A stretch of DNA of 64,000 nucleotides from Bacteroides sp. (GCA_023665805.1 JAMPDJ010000005.1:1-64000); one strand, 5' to 3'. Shown: positions 17,322 through 27,770, numbered from the stretch's first letter. Notes: generated by a model not told the origin, from the sequence alone. Translations and numbers: made by a program.

Positions 17322-17908
17322 CTAAAACAAGTAAGCCATTGAAAGGCTTGCAGTCCTGTCCTTGGGAGAGAGTGTATCCCAAAGAGGGCCTGTAGGTTTG
17401 ATTAGTCCCATGTCGTAACCAACCATCACTTGAAAGCTCCGGCTGATTTCGACACCGATTTTAGCTCCTGCGCCAAAGTCGAAACGTTTGTATGCGCCAT
17501 TGCCAAATAGGTTTCCTGCGTATGGTGGGGTTGTCTCGGCATTGCCGTTGCTGTTTTTTATATCGCTTTTTCCATAAAGGCCTATTGCGAAATACGGGCC
17601 AATGGTGGCAAACAGCTTTACTCTGTTGCTGACGGCATGTTTGTATCCGACATGAACCGGCACTGTCAGATAGTATAAACAGCAATTCCACTGGGCTTTG
17701 TCATTGTGAGATACATTATGCAAATGCATTTTCCATCCTTTGGCGGAAAGCAATGTCCCATAGTCCAAATAGGCCGTGTTCTCGTTTTGGGAGAATGCAA
17801 GTTCCCCCTTGGCTCCGATACAAAACCCCAAACGTGAACTGAGTTCTTGTGGGTGCGACAATTGTATTCCCGTGGATATGCCAAATCTTATTTGTTGGGC
17901 ATACCCAC
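17322..17908 (-). pseudogene. Outer-membrane beta-barrel (porin-like) gene lacking its 5' end
   Basis: Alternating aromatic/hydrophobic strands with Gly turns (VKLFATIGPYFAIGLYGK, FDFGAGAKIGVEI) and a C-terminal Phe (SMAYLF) mark a small outer-membrane barrel. Translating upstream gives AQQIRFGISTGIQLSHPQ, which is exactly how a mature protein begins after signal cleavage. An in-frame TAG lies just upstream near 17915, and no signal peptide is encoded. The region upstream shows no promoter. I infer a decayed or 5'-truncated gene. Confidence 0.6.
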
Positions 17909-18025
17909 CCTAGATGGTGAGTATGCAACATATAAGTGTACAAAGTCGGTTGTGCGAATACATCAATTAACGTGATAGAGATTGTAGACCCATTCTAATT
18001 GGGCTGGTTTGCATGGATACCATTG

Positions 18026-18337
18026 TCAACAAAGCGATAGAGACACTCCACCGAAAGAGAACGCTGCGGGTACGCCCATTGCCTTGAATGCCCTCACAAT
18101 TGTTCCGATTGTGAGATTATGGCCGCTCTCAATCCTTGACACCTGCGCACGTTGTACTCCCATCAGTTCGCCAAGTTGTTTCTGCGTCAGGTTCTTCTCC
18201 TTTCTCGCTTGTTTGATGGCTTCACCGATGAGATAGGACTGCAATTCTGCTTCCATCGCATTACGGCGTTGTGTTCCTTTCTTGCCTACAACGCGGTCGA
18301 GCATTTCTTCGTGGGTATATAGTTTCATCTTTTCCAT
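18026..18337 (-). CDS. higA: HigA-type antitoxin (XRE family HTH)
   Basis: This 103-residue protein has a C-terminal XRE helix-turn-helix (KNLTQKQLGELMGVQRAQVS, RIESGHNLTIGTIVRAFKAM). It is encoded 3 bp after the toxin-like gene on the same strand, the toxin-first order seen in higBA systems. It presumably binds the operon promoter and neutralises the toxin. Confidence 0.85.
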   Translation of the reverse strand: MEKMKLYTHEEMLDRVVGKKGTQRRNAMEAELQSYLIGEAIKQARKEKNLTQKQLGELMGVQRAQVSRIESGHNLTIGTIVRAFKAMGVPAAFSFGGVSLSLC

Positions 18338-18340
18338 ATC

Positions 18341-18682
18341 TTATTTCTTTTTCTCGTTGTAATAGTTTTTTCTCAGTGCTTCTGCATGGGCTATCTCACT
18401 ATCGGGAGTCTTCTGCGTCTTCTTGACAAATCCGTGGGTGGCGATTACAAGATTACCCGTATTCTTATCCCAGAACGCCAGCAGACGATATTTGAAGCCT
18501 TGATAAATGGTTCTAAACTCCCATATATCATCATTGAGTTTCTTGAATAGTTCCTTGTCCATGAAATATCGGCTCTTGGATATGTTGTATGCAATCTTGT
18601 CCTCTACCTTGTCGGGTAAGGATTCAAGAAAGACAATAGCTTCCTCCATGTAAGTCACATCAAATTTCGCTTTCAGCTCCAT
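18341..18682 (-). CDS. higB: HigB/RelE-type toxin
   Basis: This 113-residue RelE/HigB-like protein is of the phage-derived Gp49 type. WEFRTIYQGFKYRLLAFWDK and LVIATHGFVKKTQKTPDSEI form the typical core, with conserved Arg/Lys and the GFVKKTQKTP motif. Related toxins cleave mRNA on the ribosome. It precedes and is coupled to the HTH antitoxin. A TATCTTTG box lies about 25 nt upstream. Confidence 0.87.
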   Translation of the reverse strand: MELKAKFDVTYMEEAIVFLESLPDKVEDKIAYNISKSRYFMDKELFKKLNDDIWEFRTIYQGFKYRLLAFWDKNTGNLVIATHGFVKKTQKTPDSEIAHAEALRKNYYNEKKK

Positions 18683-18702
18683 TCGCTTTCTTTATTAGAC
18701 TG

Positions 18703-18710
18703 CAAAGATA
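18703..18710 (-). promoter_or_regulatory. -7 box of the toxin-antitoxin operon
   Basis: TATCTTTG on the minus strand, about 21 nt before the toxin ATG; no exact -33 box. Confidence 0.5.
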
Positions 18711-18809
18711 CAAATAATGTTACATATATAGAAACAGACGTCTGGTTATTTTTGTTCCCTAAGTGGAATTGGGCGAAAACTTGACTATCAATGCTATATA
18801 TAATATACA

Positions 18810-19739
18810 TCAAAACACTATGATGTCCTGCACCGGCACCTTGTCCCAGTCAAAGACGCTTAGTAATTCCTGCGGAGACATCGGCACTGGTTCCGGCATC
18901 AGGCCTGCCAGGTGTGCCAAGAGGCCTGTTATGGCTTTCGGGTCGGTGCCGCGGTCGCGCAGATAGCCCAGGTCCATGGATTTGTCCCGTTTGCACAGGC
19001 GTTGCCCCTGTTCGTTGCACAGGAGAGGGTGGTGGAAGAATTGCAATTTTGGGGGTGGTGCGGCGGTTGTGTCCTCGGGGAAAAGCACTTGCCGCAGGTG
19101 TATCTGCTGCGGAGATGACAGCAGCAGGTCTCGGCCGCGCACTATTTCCGTCACTCCCATCAGGGCATCGTCCACGACCACGGCCAGTTGGTATGCCCAT
19201 GCTCCGTCCTTGCGCCTGACTATGTAGTCGCCGCAGTGCTCCGTGAGGTTGATGTCGTGCCGGCCGTAGTGGCCATCGCAGAAGGGGATAATCTCGTCGG
19301 GCACCATCATGCGGGTGGTAGCCTGGGTGGAGGAGGCGAGGGCATGTCTCTCCGTCTTGCCATCGGGGCGGCATGTGCCCTTGTACACCACCCTCCCGTC
19401 GCTTTCGTGCGGGGCCTGCGTGGCCATGATGTCCGCCCGAGTGCAATGGCAGGGATATGTCAGCCCCATGTCGTTCAGCCCGTTCAGATAGTGTTCGTAG
19501 ACTTCATTCCGCTGGCTCTGCCAGACGGGTTCGTTGTCCCATGCAAGCCCCAGCCATTCGAGGTCGTCCATCAGTTGCAGGGCATACTCCTTGCGACTGC
19601 GTTGCGGATCGAGGTCTTCGATGCGCAAAAGCCATTCTCCGCCCCTGCTCTTGGCCGAAAGCCATGAGAGCAGGGCGCAAAACACATTGCCCAGGTGCAT
19701 GCGACCTGTGGGCGACGGGGCAAACCTTCCTTTTACCAT
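18810..19739 (-). CDS. gluQ: Glutamyl-Q tRNA(Asp) synthetase
   Basis: The 309-residue product is a truncated GluRS-like enzyme without the anticodon-binding domain. The HIGH-equivalent region is FAPSPTGRMHLGN, and zinc ligands are present in YPCHCTRADI and YKGTC. The KMSKS equivalent is LCKRDKSMDLG. The family attaches glutamate to queuosine in tRNA-Asp. The longer frame to 19805 would start next to the -7 box at 19811..19818, so the ATG at 19739 is chosen. Confidence 0.9.
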   Translation of the reverse strand: MVKGRFAPSPTGRMHLGNVFCALLSWLSAKSRGGEWLLRIEDLDPQRSRKEYALQLMDDLEWLGLAWDNEPVWQSQRNEVYEHYLNGLNDMGLTYPCHCTRADIMATQAPHESDGRVVYKGTCRPDGKTERHALASSTQATTRMMVPDEIIPFCDGHYGRHDINLTEHCGDYIVRRKDGAWAYQLAVVVDDALMGVTEIVRGRDLLLSSPQQIHLRQVLFPEDTTAAPPPKLQFFHHPLLCNEQGQRLCKRDKSMDLGYLRDRGTDPKAITGLLAHLAGLMPEPVPMSPQELLSVFDWDKVPVQDIIVF

Positions 19740-19810
19740 AGATAGCTGAAGAAATGTAACAGATGCCGTGAGCATCGGTGAGGGACTTGGCCTCGCGGTG
19801 CTCACGGCTG

Positions 19811-19818
19811 CAAAGTTA
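19811..19818 (-). promoter_or_regulatory. -7 box of gluQ
   Basis: TAACTTTG on the minus strand, about 70 nt before the chosen start. MITE copy 2 begins only about 26 bp behind it, where the -33 box would be. Confidence 0.5.
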
Positions 19819-19843
19819 CGACTTTATTTCGTATCTCGTCCCG

Positions 19844-20046
19844 TTTAGCCCAAATCGGTCATTAGATTTCCAGTTCGTTTTGCCTTTATGTTCGTTCGTA
19901 TTGCAACCGTTTTGTCGAAGGCATAGCAAGCTATGGCGAGACGAAACGGGAAGCAAGATGGCGAATAGAAGGGCAAAACGCAGGAAAAGGCCATACAAAT
20001 CAGATGATTTATACAAATTGACGCTCTAATGACCGATTTGGGTTTA
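19844..20046. repeat. MITE-like repeat, copy 2
   Basis: About 203 bp, nearly identical to copy 1 (shared internal segments include TATGTTCGTTCGTATTGCAA and AAGGCATAGCAAGCTATGGC). The right terminal repeat is intact. The left one starts TTTAGCCCAAATCGG, slightly diverged. A minus-strand open frame inside is kept in copy 3 but not copy 1, so it is unlikely to be a gene. Confidence 0.75.
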
Positions 20047-20135
20047 GACTGTTTGGTTGCGATTTACGCTCCGGTTGTTCCGCTGTTTGGCCGGACAGTC
20101 ATGGAGGATTGGCTCCCGTATTGCATGTGCCACGA

Positions 20136-20240
20136 CCATACTGTGGCCGCGCTCCTGACAATACTATTGTCAATGTCCCGACAATACTATAGTCACGCCC
20201 CCGATAATACTATTGTCAAGGTCGTGTCCACAGTATGGGC
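20136..20240. repeat. Three 23-bp-spaced palindromes inside an outer inverted repeat
   Basis: Near-palindromes of the form GACAATACTATTGTC start at 20157, 20180 and 20203, an exact 23-bp period. They are enclosed by CCATACTGTGG on the left and CCACAGTATGG on the right, each beside CACGAC/GTCGTG. There is no gene here. The arrangement resembles multiple operator sites or a foldable RNA. Confidence 0.65.
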
Positions 20241-20294
20241 AAAACAGGGCATCGCGGAGAATTCGGTAATGCAAGAACTTTTTCAACCTATTCG

Positions 20295-20496
20295 TTAACC
20301 CGAATCGGTCATTAGATTTCCAATTCGTTTTGCCTTTATGTCCGTTAGTATTGCAACCGTCTTGTCGAAAGCATAGCGAGCTATGGCGAGACGAAACGGG
20401 AAGCAAGATGGTGAAGAGAAAGGCAAAACGGAGGAAAAGGCAATACAAATAAGCTGATTTGTACAGATTGACGCTCTAATGACCGATTTGTGTTAA
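20295..20496. repeat. MITE-like repeat, copy 3
   Basis: About 202 bp. The left end is TTAACCCGAATCGGTCATTA and the right end ATGACCGATTTGTGTTAA, with TTAA at both edges. It is more diverged than copies 1 and 2 (for example TATGTCCGTTAGTATTGC). A further terminal-repeat-like scrap follows at about 20506..20528. Confidence 0.72.
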
Positions 20497-20575
20497 TCTC
20501 ATTGACTGTCCAATGGCCGATTCGGGTTCTACGGCTGCGACGGGATTAAGTTCTTTGGTTGAAGCATATAAACAA

Positions 20576-20611
20576 GATGCGGGCCATGCCGGATTTGGCA
20601 TGGCCCGCATC
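20576..20611 (-). terminator. Terminator of groES-groEL
   Basis: A 15-bp perfect stem, GATGCGGGCCATGCC / GGCATGGCCCGCATC with a 6-nt loop. On the minus strand it is followed by TTGTTTAT. Confidence 0.7.
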
Positions 20612-20639
20612 GGGTAATGTATCTTATATGTCCGGCATA

Positions 20640-22301
<1,662 letters not shown>

Positions 22302-22374
22302 TTATGTATGTTTGTTATATACCTTATAATGTATTTGAGGTCGGGTATGCGCCATGCCTGTGTCCGATGACTTG

Positions 22375-22647
22375 TCAGCCCAGAATGGCCACTACGTCGC
22401 TCTGACGCATGATGAGGTATTTCTTGCCCTCGTGTTCTATCTCGGTGCCGGCATATTTGCCATAGAGTACGCGGTCGCCTTCCTTCAGTACCATTTCTTC
22501 ATCCTTGGTGCCATTGCCAACAGCCATGATGGTGCCCTGCAAAGGTTTCTCCTTGGCAGTGTCTGGTATGATGATGCCACCGATAGTCTTAGTCTCTGCT
22601 GCAGCCGGCTCTATGAGCACGCGGTCTGCCAATGGTTTGATGTTCAT
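22375..22647 (-). CDS. groES: Co-chaperonin GroES (HSP10)
   Basis: This 90-residue lid protein has [20 protein letters not shown], the mobile-loop segment [15 protein letters not shown], and [20 protein letters not shown]. It is the first gene of the groES-groEL operon. Confidence 0.98.
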   Translation of the reverse strand: MNIKPLADRVLIEPAAAETKTIGGIIIPDTAKEKPLQGTIMAVGNGTKDEEMVLKEGDRVLYGKYAGTEIEHEGKKYLIMRQSDVVAILG

Positions 22648-22693
22648 GATAGTTATTGTATTATGTTATAGTTGTACAATCCATCCTGTATCA

Positions 22694-22709
22694 TGCCAAA
22701 AGCGTGCCA
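22694..22709 (-). promoter_or_regulatory. Possible sigma-54-like element upstream of groES
   Basis: The minus strand reads TGGCACGCTTTTGGCA, close to the sigma-54 pattern TGGCAC-N5-TTGCA with one mismatch in the second box. No TAnnTTTG box is visible in the groES leader. This is a weak match and could be chance. Confidence 0.25.
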
Positions 22710-22789
22710 AAGGGCAAAGGCGCGGACAAAATGTCAGTATTCGGGACCATTTACCGCCAAGGTAATGACATTATTGCAAAAAATCTTCC

Positions 22790-22797
22790 TATCTTTG
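22790..22797 (+). promoter_or_regulatory. -7 box of the HD-domain gene
   Basis: TATCTTTG on the + strand, about 70 nt before the ATG at 22867. No -33 box at the usual distance. Confidence 0.5.
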
Positions 22798-22866
22798 TTC
22801 ACGGATAATGCCACATCGGTGTAGGCAAGGCCTATATTGTTGGGGCACAAAGAACAAGACATCGTT

Positions 22867-23721
22867 ATGAAAGAATTTATGGTCATAGGTCGTGCCAATG
22901 CCACTACCCGTCAGGGCAGTCCTTATGTCATGTTGAAGGTGTCCGACGCGGAACTGTCCTTTACCGTGTCAGTGTGGGACGTGGCCCCGGAGATGCCTCC
23001 GTTTCCGGGACAGTTGGTGCAGTTTGCGCAGCTCAAGGACTTTGGAGGCAAGAAGTCATGTGCGCTTATGGATGTGATAGTTGGACTGATGGCAGATGAA
23101 CGACATCCCTTGTACGGACTCCTGCCACGTCCCATTGCCCGCGACGTGTGGGACTCTACCGTGGAACATCTGGTGGGTTACTGTACCGATGATAGTCTGA
23201 TACCTGTTATCCGTTCCTTTGCGGAAAAGCTGTTCAAGCCTTATAGCGAGTACCCTGCCGCCACTACGGTGCACCATGCCTATCAAGGCGGATTGCTGAA
23301 CCACACCCATCAGATGTTGCACATGCTGGAGGGGCTTTATCCGTGCCTGCCTTATCAAATCAAGGTGGAGCGTTGCATTCTGGCCATTCTTTTCCATGAC
23401 TACGGCAAGGTCTACGAATACAACCGGCAGGGCGACACTCAGGAGGACATGTATCTTCTTGGCCACATTTATATTGGGGCGCACAAGTTGCAGAACGTTC
23501 TGGAGCAGCACGGCGTGGAGCCAGAGGAGGTCAAGCGTATCATACATTGCGTTCTGGCCCATCACGGACAGCGCGAATTCGGCAGTCCGGTCCTGCCTTG
23601 TACCCAGGAGGCGGCCATCGTTACTTATCTTGACAACATCTCGGCCAAGGTGGACTGCATGGAGACCACTCCCGATGGCGAGTATGTACCTTCCCTTGGC
23701 ACTCATGTGCAGAAGGGATGA
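22867..23721 (+). CDS. YhaM-like OB-fold/HD-domain 3'-5' exoribonuclease
   Basis: Starting at the ATG at 22867 gives 284 residues. The frame can be extended to a TTG at 22837, but without family support. An N-terminal OB-fold (FMVIGRANATTRQGSPYVML) is followed by an HD phosphohydrolase domain with HHAYQGGLLNHTHQM, the diagnostic ILFHDYGKVYEY, and a later VLAHHGQREFGSP. This arrangement matches YhaM/CBF1-type exonucleases. It is divergent from groES. Confidence 0.82.
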   Translation: MKEFMVIGRANATTRQGSPYVMLKVSDAELSFTVSVWDVAPEMPPFPGQLVQFAQLKDFGGKKSCALMDVIVGLMADERHPLYGLLPRPIARDVWDSTVEHLVGYCTDDSLIPVIRSFAEKLFKPYSEYPAATTVHHAYQGGLLNHTHQMLHMLEGLYPCLPYQIKVERCILAILFHDYGKVYEYNRQGDTQEDMYLLGHIYIGAHKLQNVLEQHGVEPEEVKRIIHCVLAHHGQREFGSPVLPCTQEAAIVTYLDNISAKVDCMETTPDGEYVPSLGTHVQKG

Positions 23722-23733
23722 CTGCCTTCCGCC

Positions 23734-23771
23734 TGGCCGTGTGTGGGAGCCATGCGTCTCCCCTACACGGC
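23734..23771 (+). terminator. Hairpin after the HD-domain gene
   Basis: GCCGTGTGTGGGAG pairs with CTCCCCTACACGGC with one small mismatch. There is little T-tract. Confidence 0.4.
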
Positions 23772-23811
23772 AATATCCTTATATCTGAACATTAAACAAA
23801 CCTTATAACCT

Positions 23812-26800
23812 ATGAAGAGAATACTGTTTTTACTCAGTGCCATGCTGGCCTTTGCCGGTGCCTACGCCCAACAGTTCCGCAAGGGGGCCTTGTACGAGGT
23901 CACAGGCATCCCCGTGGAGTACGAGGGGCAACTGTTTGTGATGGACGAGCTGTCAGGCTCATGGCGATTCATCGATCCGTTCAAGCAACGTGCCCTGCGT
24001 GTCGGGGACAAGGGGCTGGAATATGGCGAGGTCAACGGCAGCGACGAGTTGCAGAAGTGGACACTCACCGAGATTGCTCCCGGCAAGTATGGCGCGGTTC
24101 CGGCCAACAAGACTTCGTTCCGCACCCTTGCCAATGGTGTCACCATCAAGGAGTCAGCCGTCTTCGGCAGCGATGACAACTGTACCTACCGTTTCCGCAG
24201 CGTACAGTCGCCAGGCATGGTGTTGGGCAACGGTGACGACGGCGCCAACAATGCCCGTATCCGCACCGAGAAGCAGGACACGCTCAATCGTGGCCAGTAC
24301 TGGAGCATCAAGACGCTTTCCAAAGGCCGCTACCTCATAGGCGGGGCCTTCTACGACAATCATTTCGACGATGGCGGCGACAATGCCTCCATCACATGGC
24401 TGCTCCAGTGGACGGCCAATCCTTCCAAGCCTGGCAATGCGCTGATGGCCTTGGAACAGGTAAAGGGACAGACGGGCGTCTATCGTATCGTCTCGGCCAA
24501 CAAGAAGAAGATGTTCCGTGCCGAGGGCGGCATGATGAAGATAGTGCCGATAGACGAGACAGACCGTGCCTCGTGGTTCACCATAGAGCAGGTGGAGAAG
24601 CCCAAGATTTCGGCACCGGCATGGGAGGACGAGACCGTATTCAATATCAACCGCCTCCCGGGCATAGCGACATATATGCCTTATGCCAGCGAGGCGGAGA
24701 TGAAGGCCGACAAGGATTATTATGCCACACCGTGGACCGAGCCGAAGAGTTCACTCTATGCTTCCTTGGATGGCAACTGGGACTTCTGGTTCACCGCCGA
24801 GCCTCAGAAGGGCAAGTCGGCTGCTACGGGTGATGTGGAGGTTATGGACCTGCCTGCTTTCGATGTGGCGGCCGGTCATGTTGCCGGTAACGACGGTCCC
24901 AAGCCCGATGTCATTCCTGTTCCCTCGTGCTGGGAGATGCAGGGCTACGATCGCCCCATCTATTGTAACGTGGAGTATCCGCATGGCAACACGCCTCCTT
25001 TCATCAAGGCACGTCCGGGCTTCAATGACGGTGGCAAGAACTATGCTGTCAATCCCGTGGGTACCTATCATCGCAGTTTCCTGCTGCCAGAAGGATGGGA
25101 CCGTCAGCGCACCATCATACATTTCGGTGGCATATATTCATGTGCCCAGGTCTGGCTCAACGGCAAGTTCGTAGGCTACACGCAGGGAGCCAACTGCGTG
25201 GCCGAGTTCGACCTTACCGACCATCTGCGTACCGGACGCAACGACCTGGTAGTGCAGGTACACCGCTGGAGCGACGGTTCATATCTGGAATGTCAGGACA
25301 TGTTCCGCATGAGCGGCCTCTTCCGCAGCGTATATATATATAATGTGCCCAAGAGAAGTATCCGCAACCATGTGGTGCAGACCACGCTTAAGGCAAATGA
25401 CGGCATCGTCAGCGTCAGTGTGGATGCCGACGTGCCTTCTGTCGCCAAACTCTACAGTCCCGGTGGCACTCTCCTTGGAGAACAGAAGCTGGTTGCCGGA
25501 AAGGCCGAGTTCCGGGTTCCCGATGCCAGCCTTTGGTCTGCCGAGACACCGTCGCTTTACACCTTGGACATCATCCAGCGCGATGCGGACGGACGCGACT
25601 GCATGGCATTCTCCACCAAGGTCGGCATACGTGAAGTACGCATTATAGGTTCCCTGCTTTATGTCAATGGCCGCCGTATGCTACTAAAGGGTGTCAACCG
25701 TCACGATACCGACCCTGTAACTGGCCGTACGGTCAGTACGGAAAGTATGGAGAACGACGTGCTGCTGATGAAGCGCAACAACATCAACACCATCCGCACC
25801 AGCCACTATCCCAACGATGCACGCATGTATGCCATGTTCGACCACTATGGACTTTATTGTTGCGATGAGGCCGATCTCGAAGACCATGCCAACCAGTCCA
25901 TTTCCTACATGTCCTCATGGATACCTTCTTTCGTGGACCGCATAGAGCGCATGGTCAGCCGTGACATCAATCATGCCTCTGTCATCATGTGGTCCATGGG
26001 CAACGAGGCCGGTGCGGGAACCAATTTCAAGGACTGCTACGAGGCCGCCCGCAAGATGGATCCCACGCGTCCGATTCATTATGAGGGCACACGCGTTGAC
26101 CGTGAATATGGCGGCAGTCTCTACTCGGACTTCTATTCCAAGATGTATCCGAGCATGGATTGGATGGAGCGCAACACCAGCAATCTGGACAAGCCCATGT
26201 TCCTCTGCGAGTATGCCCATGCCATGGGCAATGCCATAGGCAACCTTCCTGAGTATATGCAGAGCATGGCCGAGAGCAACGCCACCATCGGAGGGTGTAT
26301 CTGGGACTGGGTGGACCAGGCTGTTTATGAGCCTCGCGAGATTAAGCAGGGCATACGTCGCCTGCGCACGGGTTACGACTTCCCGGGTCCTCATCAGGGC
26401 AATTTCTGTTCCAACGGTGTAGTCACTGCAGAACGCCTCCAGACTTCCAAACTGGCCGAGGTGAAGTTCGCATATCAGTACATAGGTTTCTCCTACACCG
26501 ATGGCACCGTCAAGCTTACCAACAATTATGCTTTCCGTTCGCTCAAGGGCTTGAAAGCCGAGGCTCAAATCCTCTTGGACGGCAAGGCGAAGAAGACCGT
26601 TTCCGTCATGTTGGACGACGTGCGTCCGGGAGGTACGGCTTCCGTTTCCTTGCCATGTGACAAGTACGTTGCCACTGCCCGGAAGAAAGGACTGCATGCG
26701 GTGCTCAATGTAGTTGTCACCGACACCAAGGCATCGGCCTCCACGCCGGCCGGACACGTTGTCGCCCACTACGGCGTGGAACTGCTCAAGGCCGCCCCGT

Positions 26801-27477
26801 TGCCTGCTTTGGCCAAGGGCGAGAAGACCGGGCATCCCGTCTTTGCCTTCCAGAACCACCGATGGATAGAGAACGACCGTTACGGCGATACCAAGAGCGA
26901 GGACAAGGCGGACTGTGACATCTCCTACGAGTATTTGAAGGACGGCAGTGTGGACATGATTGTGAAGATTACGCCAAAGAACGATGGCCTGCGCCGCGTG
27001 GGTGTGGCTGCACAGATAGACACCGCCTTCTGCAACGTCCGTTACTATGGCTATGGTCCTTATGAGAACTATCCCGACCGCAATGCCGGTGTGCTTGTGG
27101 GCAGCTACGAGGGTAAGGTCACCACATACAATGCCGACGGCACCTTGCCTGCAGGCAGTCTGATGGAACCATACATCAAGCCCCAAAGTACGGGTGACCG
27201 CTTGATATACAGTGTCACTCTTACCGATGCCAAGGGGCATGGCTGGCATATAGAGTGTCCGGAGGGCGTGTATTTCAGTGCCAACCGTTATACCGATGCC
27301 GACCTGATGAATGCCCGTCACACATGGGAGACGGAACCGCGTCCCTACATCTGGTTGCAATTGGATAAGGACATCCGCGGTCTGGGTAATGCCTCCTGCG
27401 GCCCTGGCCCCATGCAGAAGTACGTGATCGACGGAAAGCAGACCTATGAGTTCCGTGTGAGAATGAAGAAAATCTAA
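23812..27477 (+). CDS. Secreted GH2 beta-galactosidase with N-terminal beta-trefoil-like domain
   Basis: This 1221-residue protein has a signal peptide (MKRILFLLSAMLAFAGAYAQ). Residues about 25-270 contain repeated Q-x-W type elements (QYWSI, LLQW, SWFTIEQ) like a ricin-type carbohydrate-binding module. The GH2 modules follow: a sugar-binding jelly roll (about 310-520), an Ig-like domain and a TIM barrel with acid/base Glu732 in WSMGNEAG and nucleophile Glu800 in CEYAHAMGN. The C-terminal beta-galactosidase small-chain domain is at about 990-1215. It removes terminal beta-galactose, probably from host glycans given its neighbours. E. coli LacZ is about 1024 residues; the extra N-terminal module explains the difference. 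Confidence 0.92.
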   Translation: MKRILFLLSAMLAFAGAYAQQFRKGALYEVTGIPVEYEGQLFVMDELSGSWRFIDPFKQRALRVGDKGLEYGEVNGSDELQKWTLTEIAPGKYGAVPANKTSFRTLANGVTIKESAVFGSDDNCTYRFRSVQSPGMVLGNGDDGANNARIRTEKQDTLNRGQYWSIKTLSKGRYLIGGAFYDNHFDDGGDNASITWLLQWTANPSKPGNALMALEQVKGQTGVYRIVSANKKKMFRAEGGMMKIVPIDETDRASWFTIEQVEKPKISAPAWEDETVFNINRLPGIATYMPYASEAEMKADKDYYATPWTEPKSSLYASLDGNWDFWFTAEPQKGKSAATGDVEVMDLPAFDVAAGHVAGNDGPKPDVIPVPSCWEMQGYDRPIYCNVEYPHGNTPPFIKARPGFNDGGKNYAVNPVGTYHRSFLLPEGWDRQRTIIHFGGIYSCAQVWLNGKFVGYTQGANCVAEFDLTDHLRTGRNDLVVQVHRWSDGSYLECQDMFRMSGLFRSVYIYNVPKRSIRNHVVQTTLKANDGIVSVSVDADVPSVAKLYSPGGTLLGEQKLVAGKAEFRVPDASLWSAETPSLYTLDIIQRDADGRDCMAFSTKVGIREVRIIGSLLYVNGRRMLLKGVNRHDTDPVTGRTVSTESMENDVLLMKRNNINTIRTSHYPNDARMYAMFDHYGLYCCDEADLEDHANQSISYMSSWIPSFVDRIERMVSRDINHASVIMWSMGNEAGAGTNFKDCYEAARKMDPTRPIHYEGTRVDREYGGSLYSDFYSKMYPSMDWMERNTSNLDKPMFLCEYAHAMGNAIGNLPEYMQSMAESNATIGGCIWDWVDQAVYEPREIKQGIRRLRTGYDFPGPHQGNFCSNGVVTAERLQTSKLAEVKFAYQYIGFSYTDGTVKLTNNYAFRSLKGLKAEAQILLDGKAKKTVSVMLDDVRPGGTASVSLPCDKYVATARKKGLHAVLNVVVTDTKASASTPAGHVVAHYGVELLKAAPLPALAKGEKTGHPVFAFQNHRWIENDRYGDTKSEDKADCDISYEYLKDGSVDMIVKITPKNDGLRRVGVAAQIDTAFCNVRYYGYGPYENYPDRNAGVLVGSYEGKVTTYNADGTLPAGSLMEPYIKPQSTGDRLIYSVTLTDAKGHGWHIECPEGVYFSANRYTDADLMNARHTWETEPRPYIWLQLDKDIRGLGNASCGPGPMQKYVIDGKQTYEFRVRMKKI

Positions 27478-27510
27478 GGGTCACAGGCAATTCCTGCTTG
27501 CACAAACGCG

Positions 27511-27553
27511 AAATCCGCACATCCTCTCGCTCGGAGGGATGTGCGGATTTTAG
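27511..27553 (+). terminator. Terminator of the GH2 gene
   Basis: AAATCCGCACATCC (27511..27524) is perfectly complementary to 27537..27550 around a 12-nt loop, then TAG. Confidence 0.65.
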
Positions 27554-27729
27554 TCTATATGCCCCAAAGAGACCTGTGTCGTCTGAACCCCAAACGTTCG
27601 TTGGGGGCCAATCGTCAGTTTGATGCCGACTGGCTGCCCTAATGACCGGTTGGCCTAATCGGCTTTGCCATTCATTTAGGATGTCCATTCATTTTTTTGG
27701 CGATGGATTCCTTGTGGTGGCAAAATGAA
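27554..27729. other. Intergenic stretch without a gene
   Basis: No coding signature. A short CCCCAA/TTGGGG hairpin lies near 27591..27609. CTAATGACCGGTTGG near 27641 resembles one terminus of the MITE-like repeat, possibly a solo end. Confidence 0.35.
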
Positions 27730-27770
27730 GCACCCCGTGCCATCCTGTAGTTAAGAATGGTACGGGGTGC
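27730..27770 (-). terminator. Terminator of the zinc metalloprotease gene
   Basis: GCACCCCGTGCCAT pairs with ATGGTACGGGGTGC (one mismatch) and is followed on the minus strand by TTCATTTT. Confidence 0.65.

Noticed and set aside
20157..20217. The 23-bp-period palindromes as a CRISPR array
   Set aside because: Repeats are only 15 bp with 8-bp gaps, and there are no cas genes.
19816..20448. Small minus-strand ORFs inside MITE-like copies 2 and 3
   Set aside because: The frame is broken in copy 1 and changes follow the DNA repeat rather than codons, so it is a repeat by-product.
25915..27360. Minus-strand 481-codon frame opposite GH2, and similar frames opposite GH92, SusD and purB
   Set aside because: High-GC codon use leaves the antisense frames open. 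No signal peptides or motifs are present, and the sense genes are certain.
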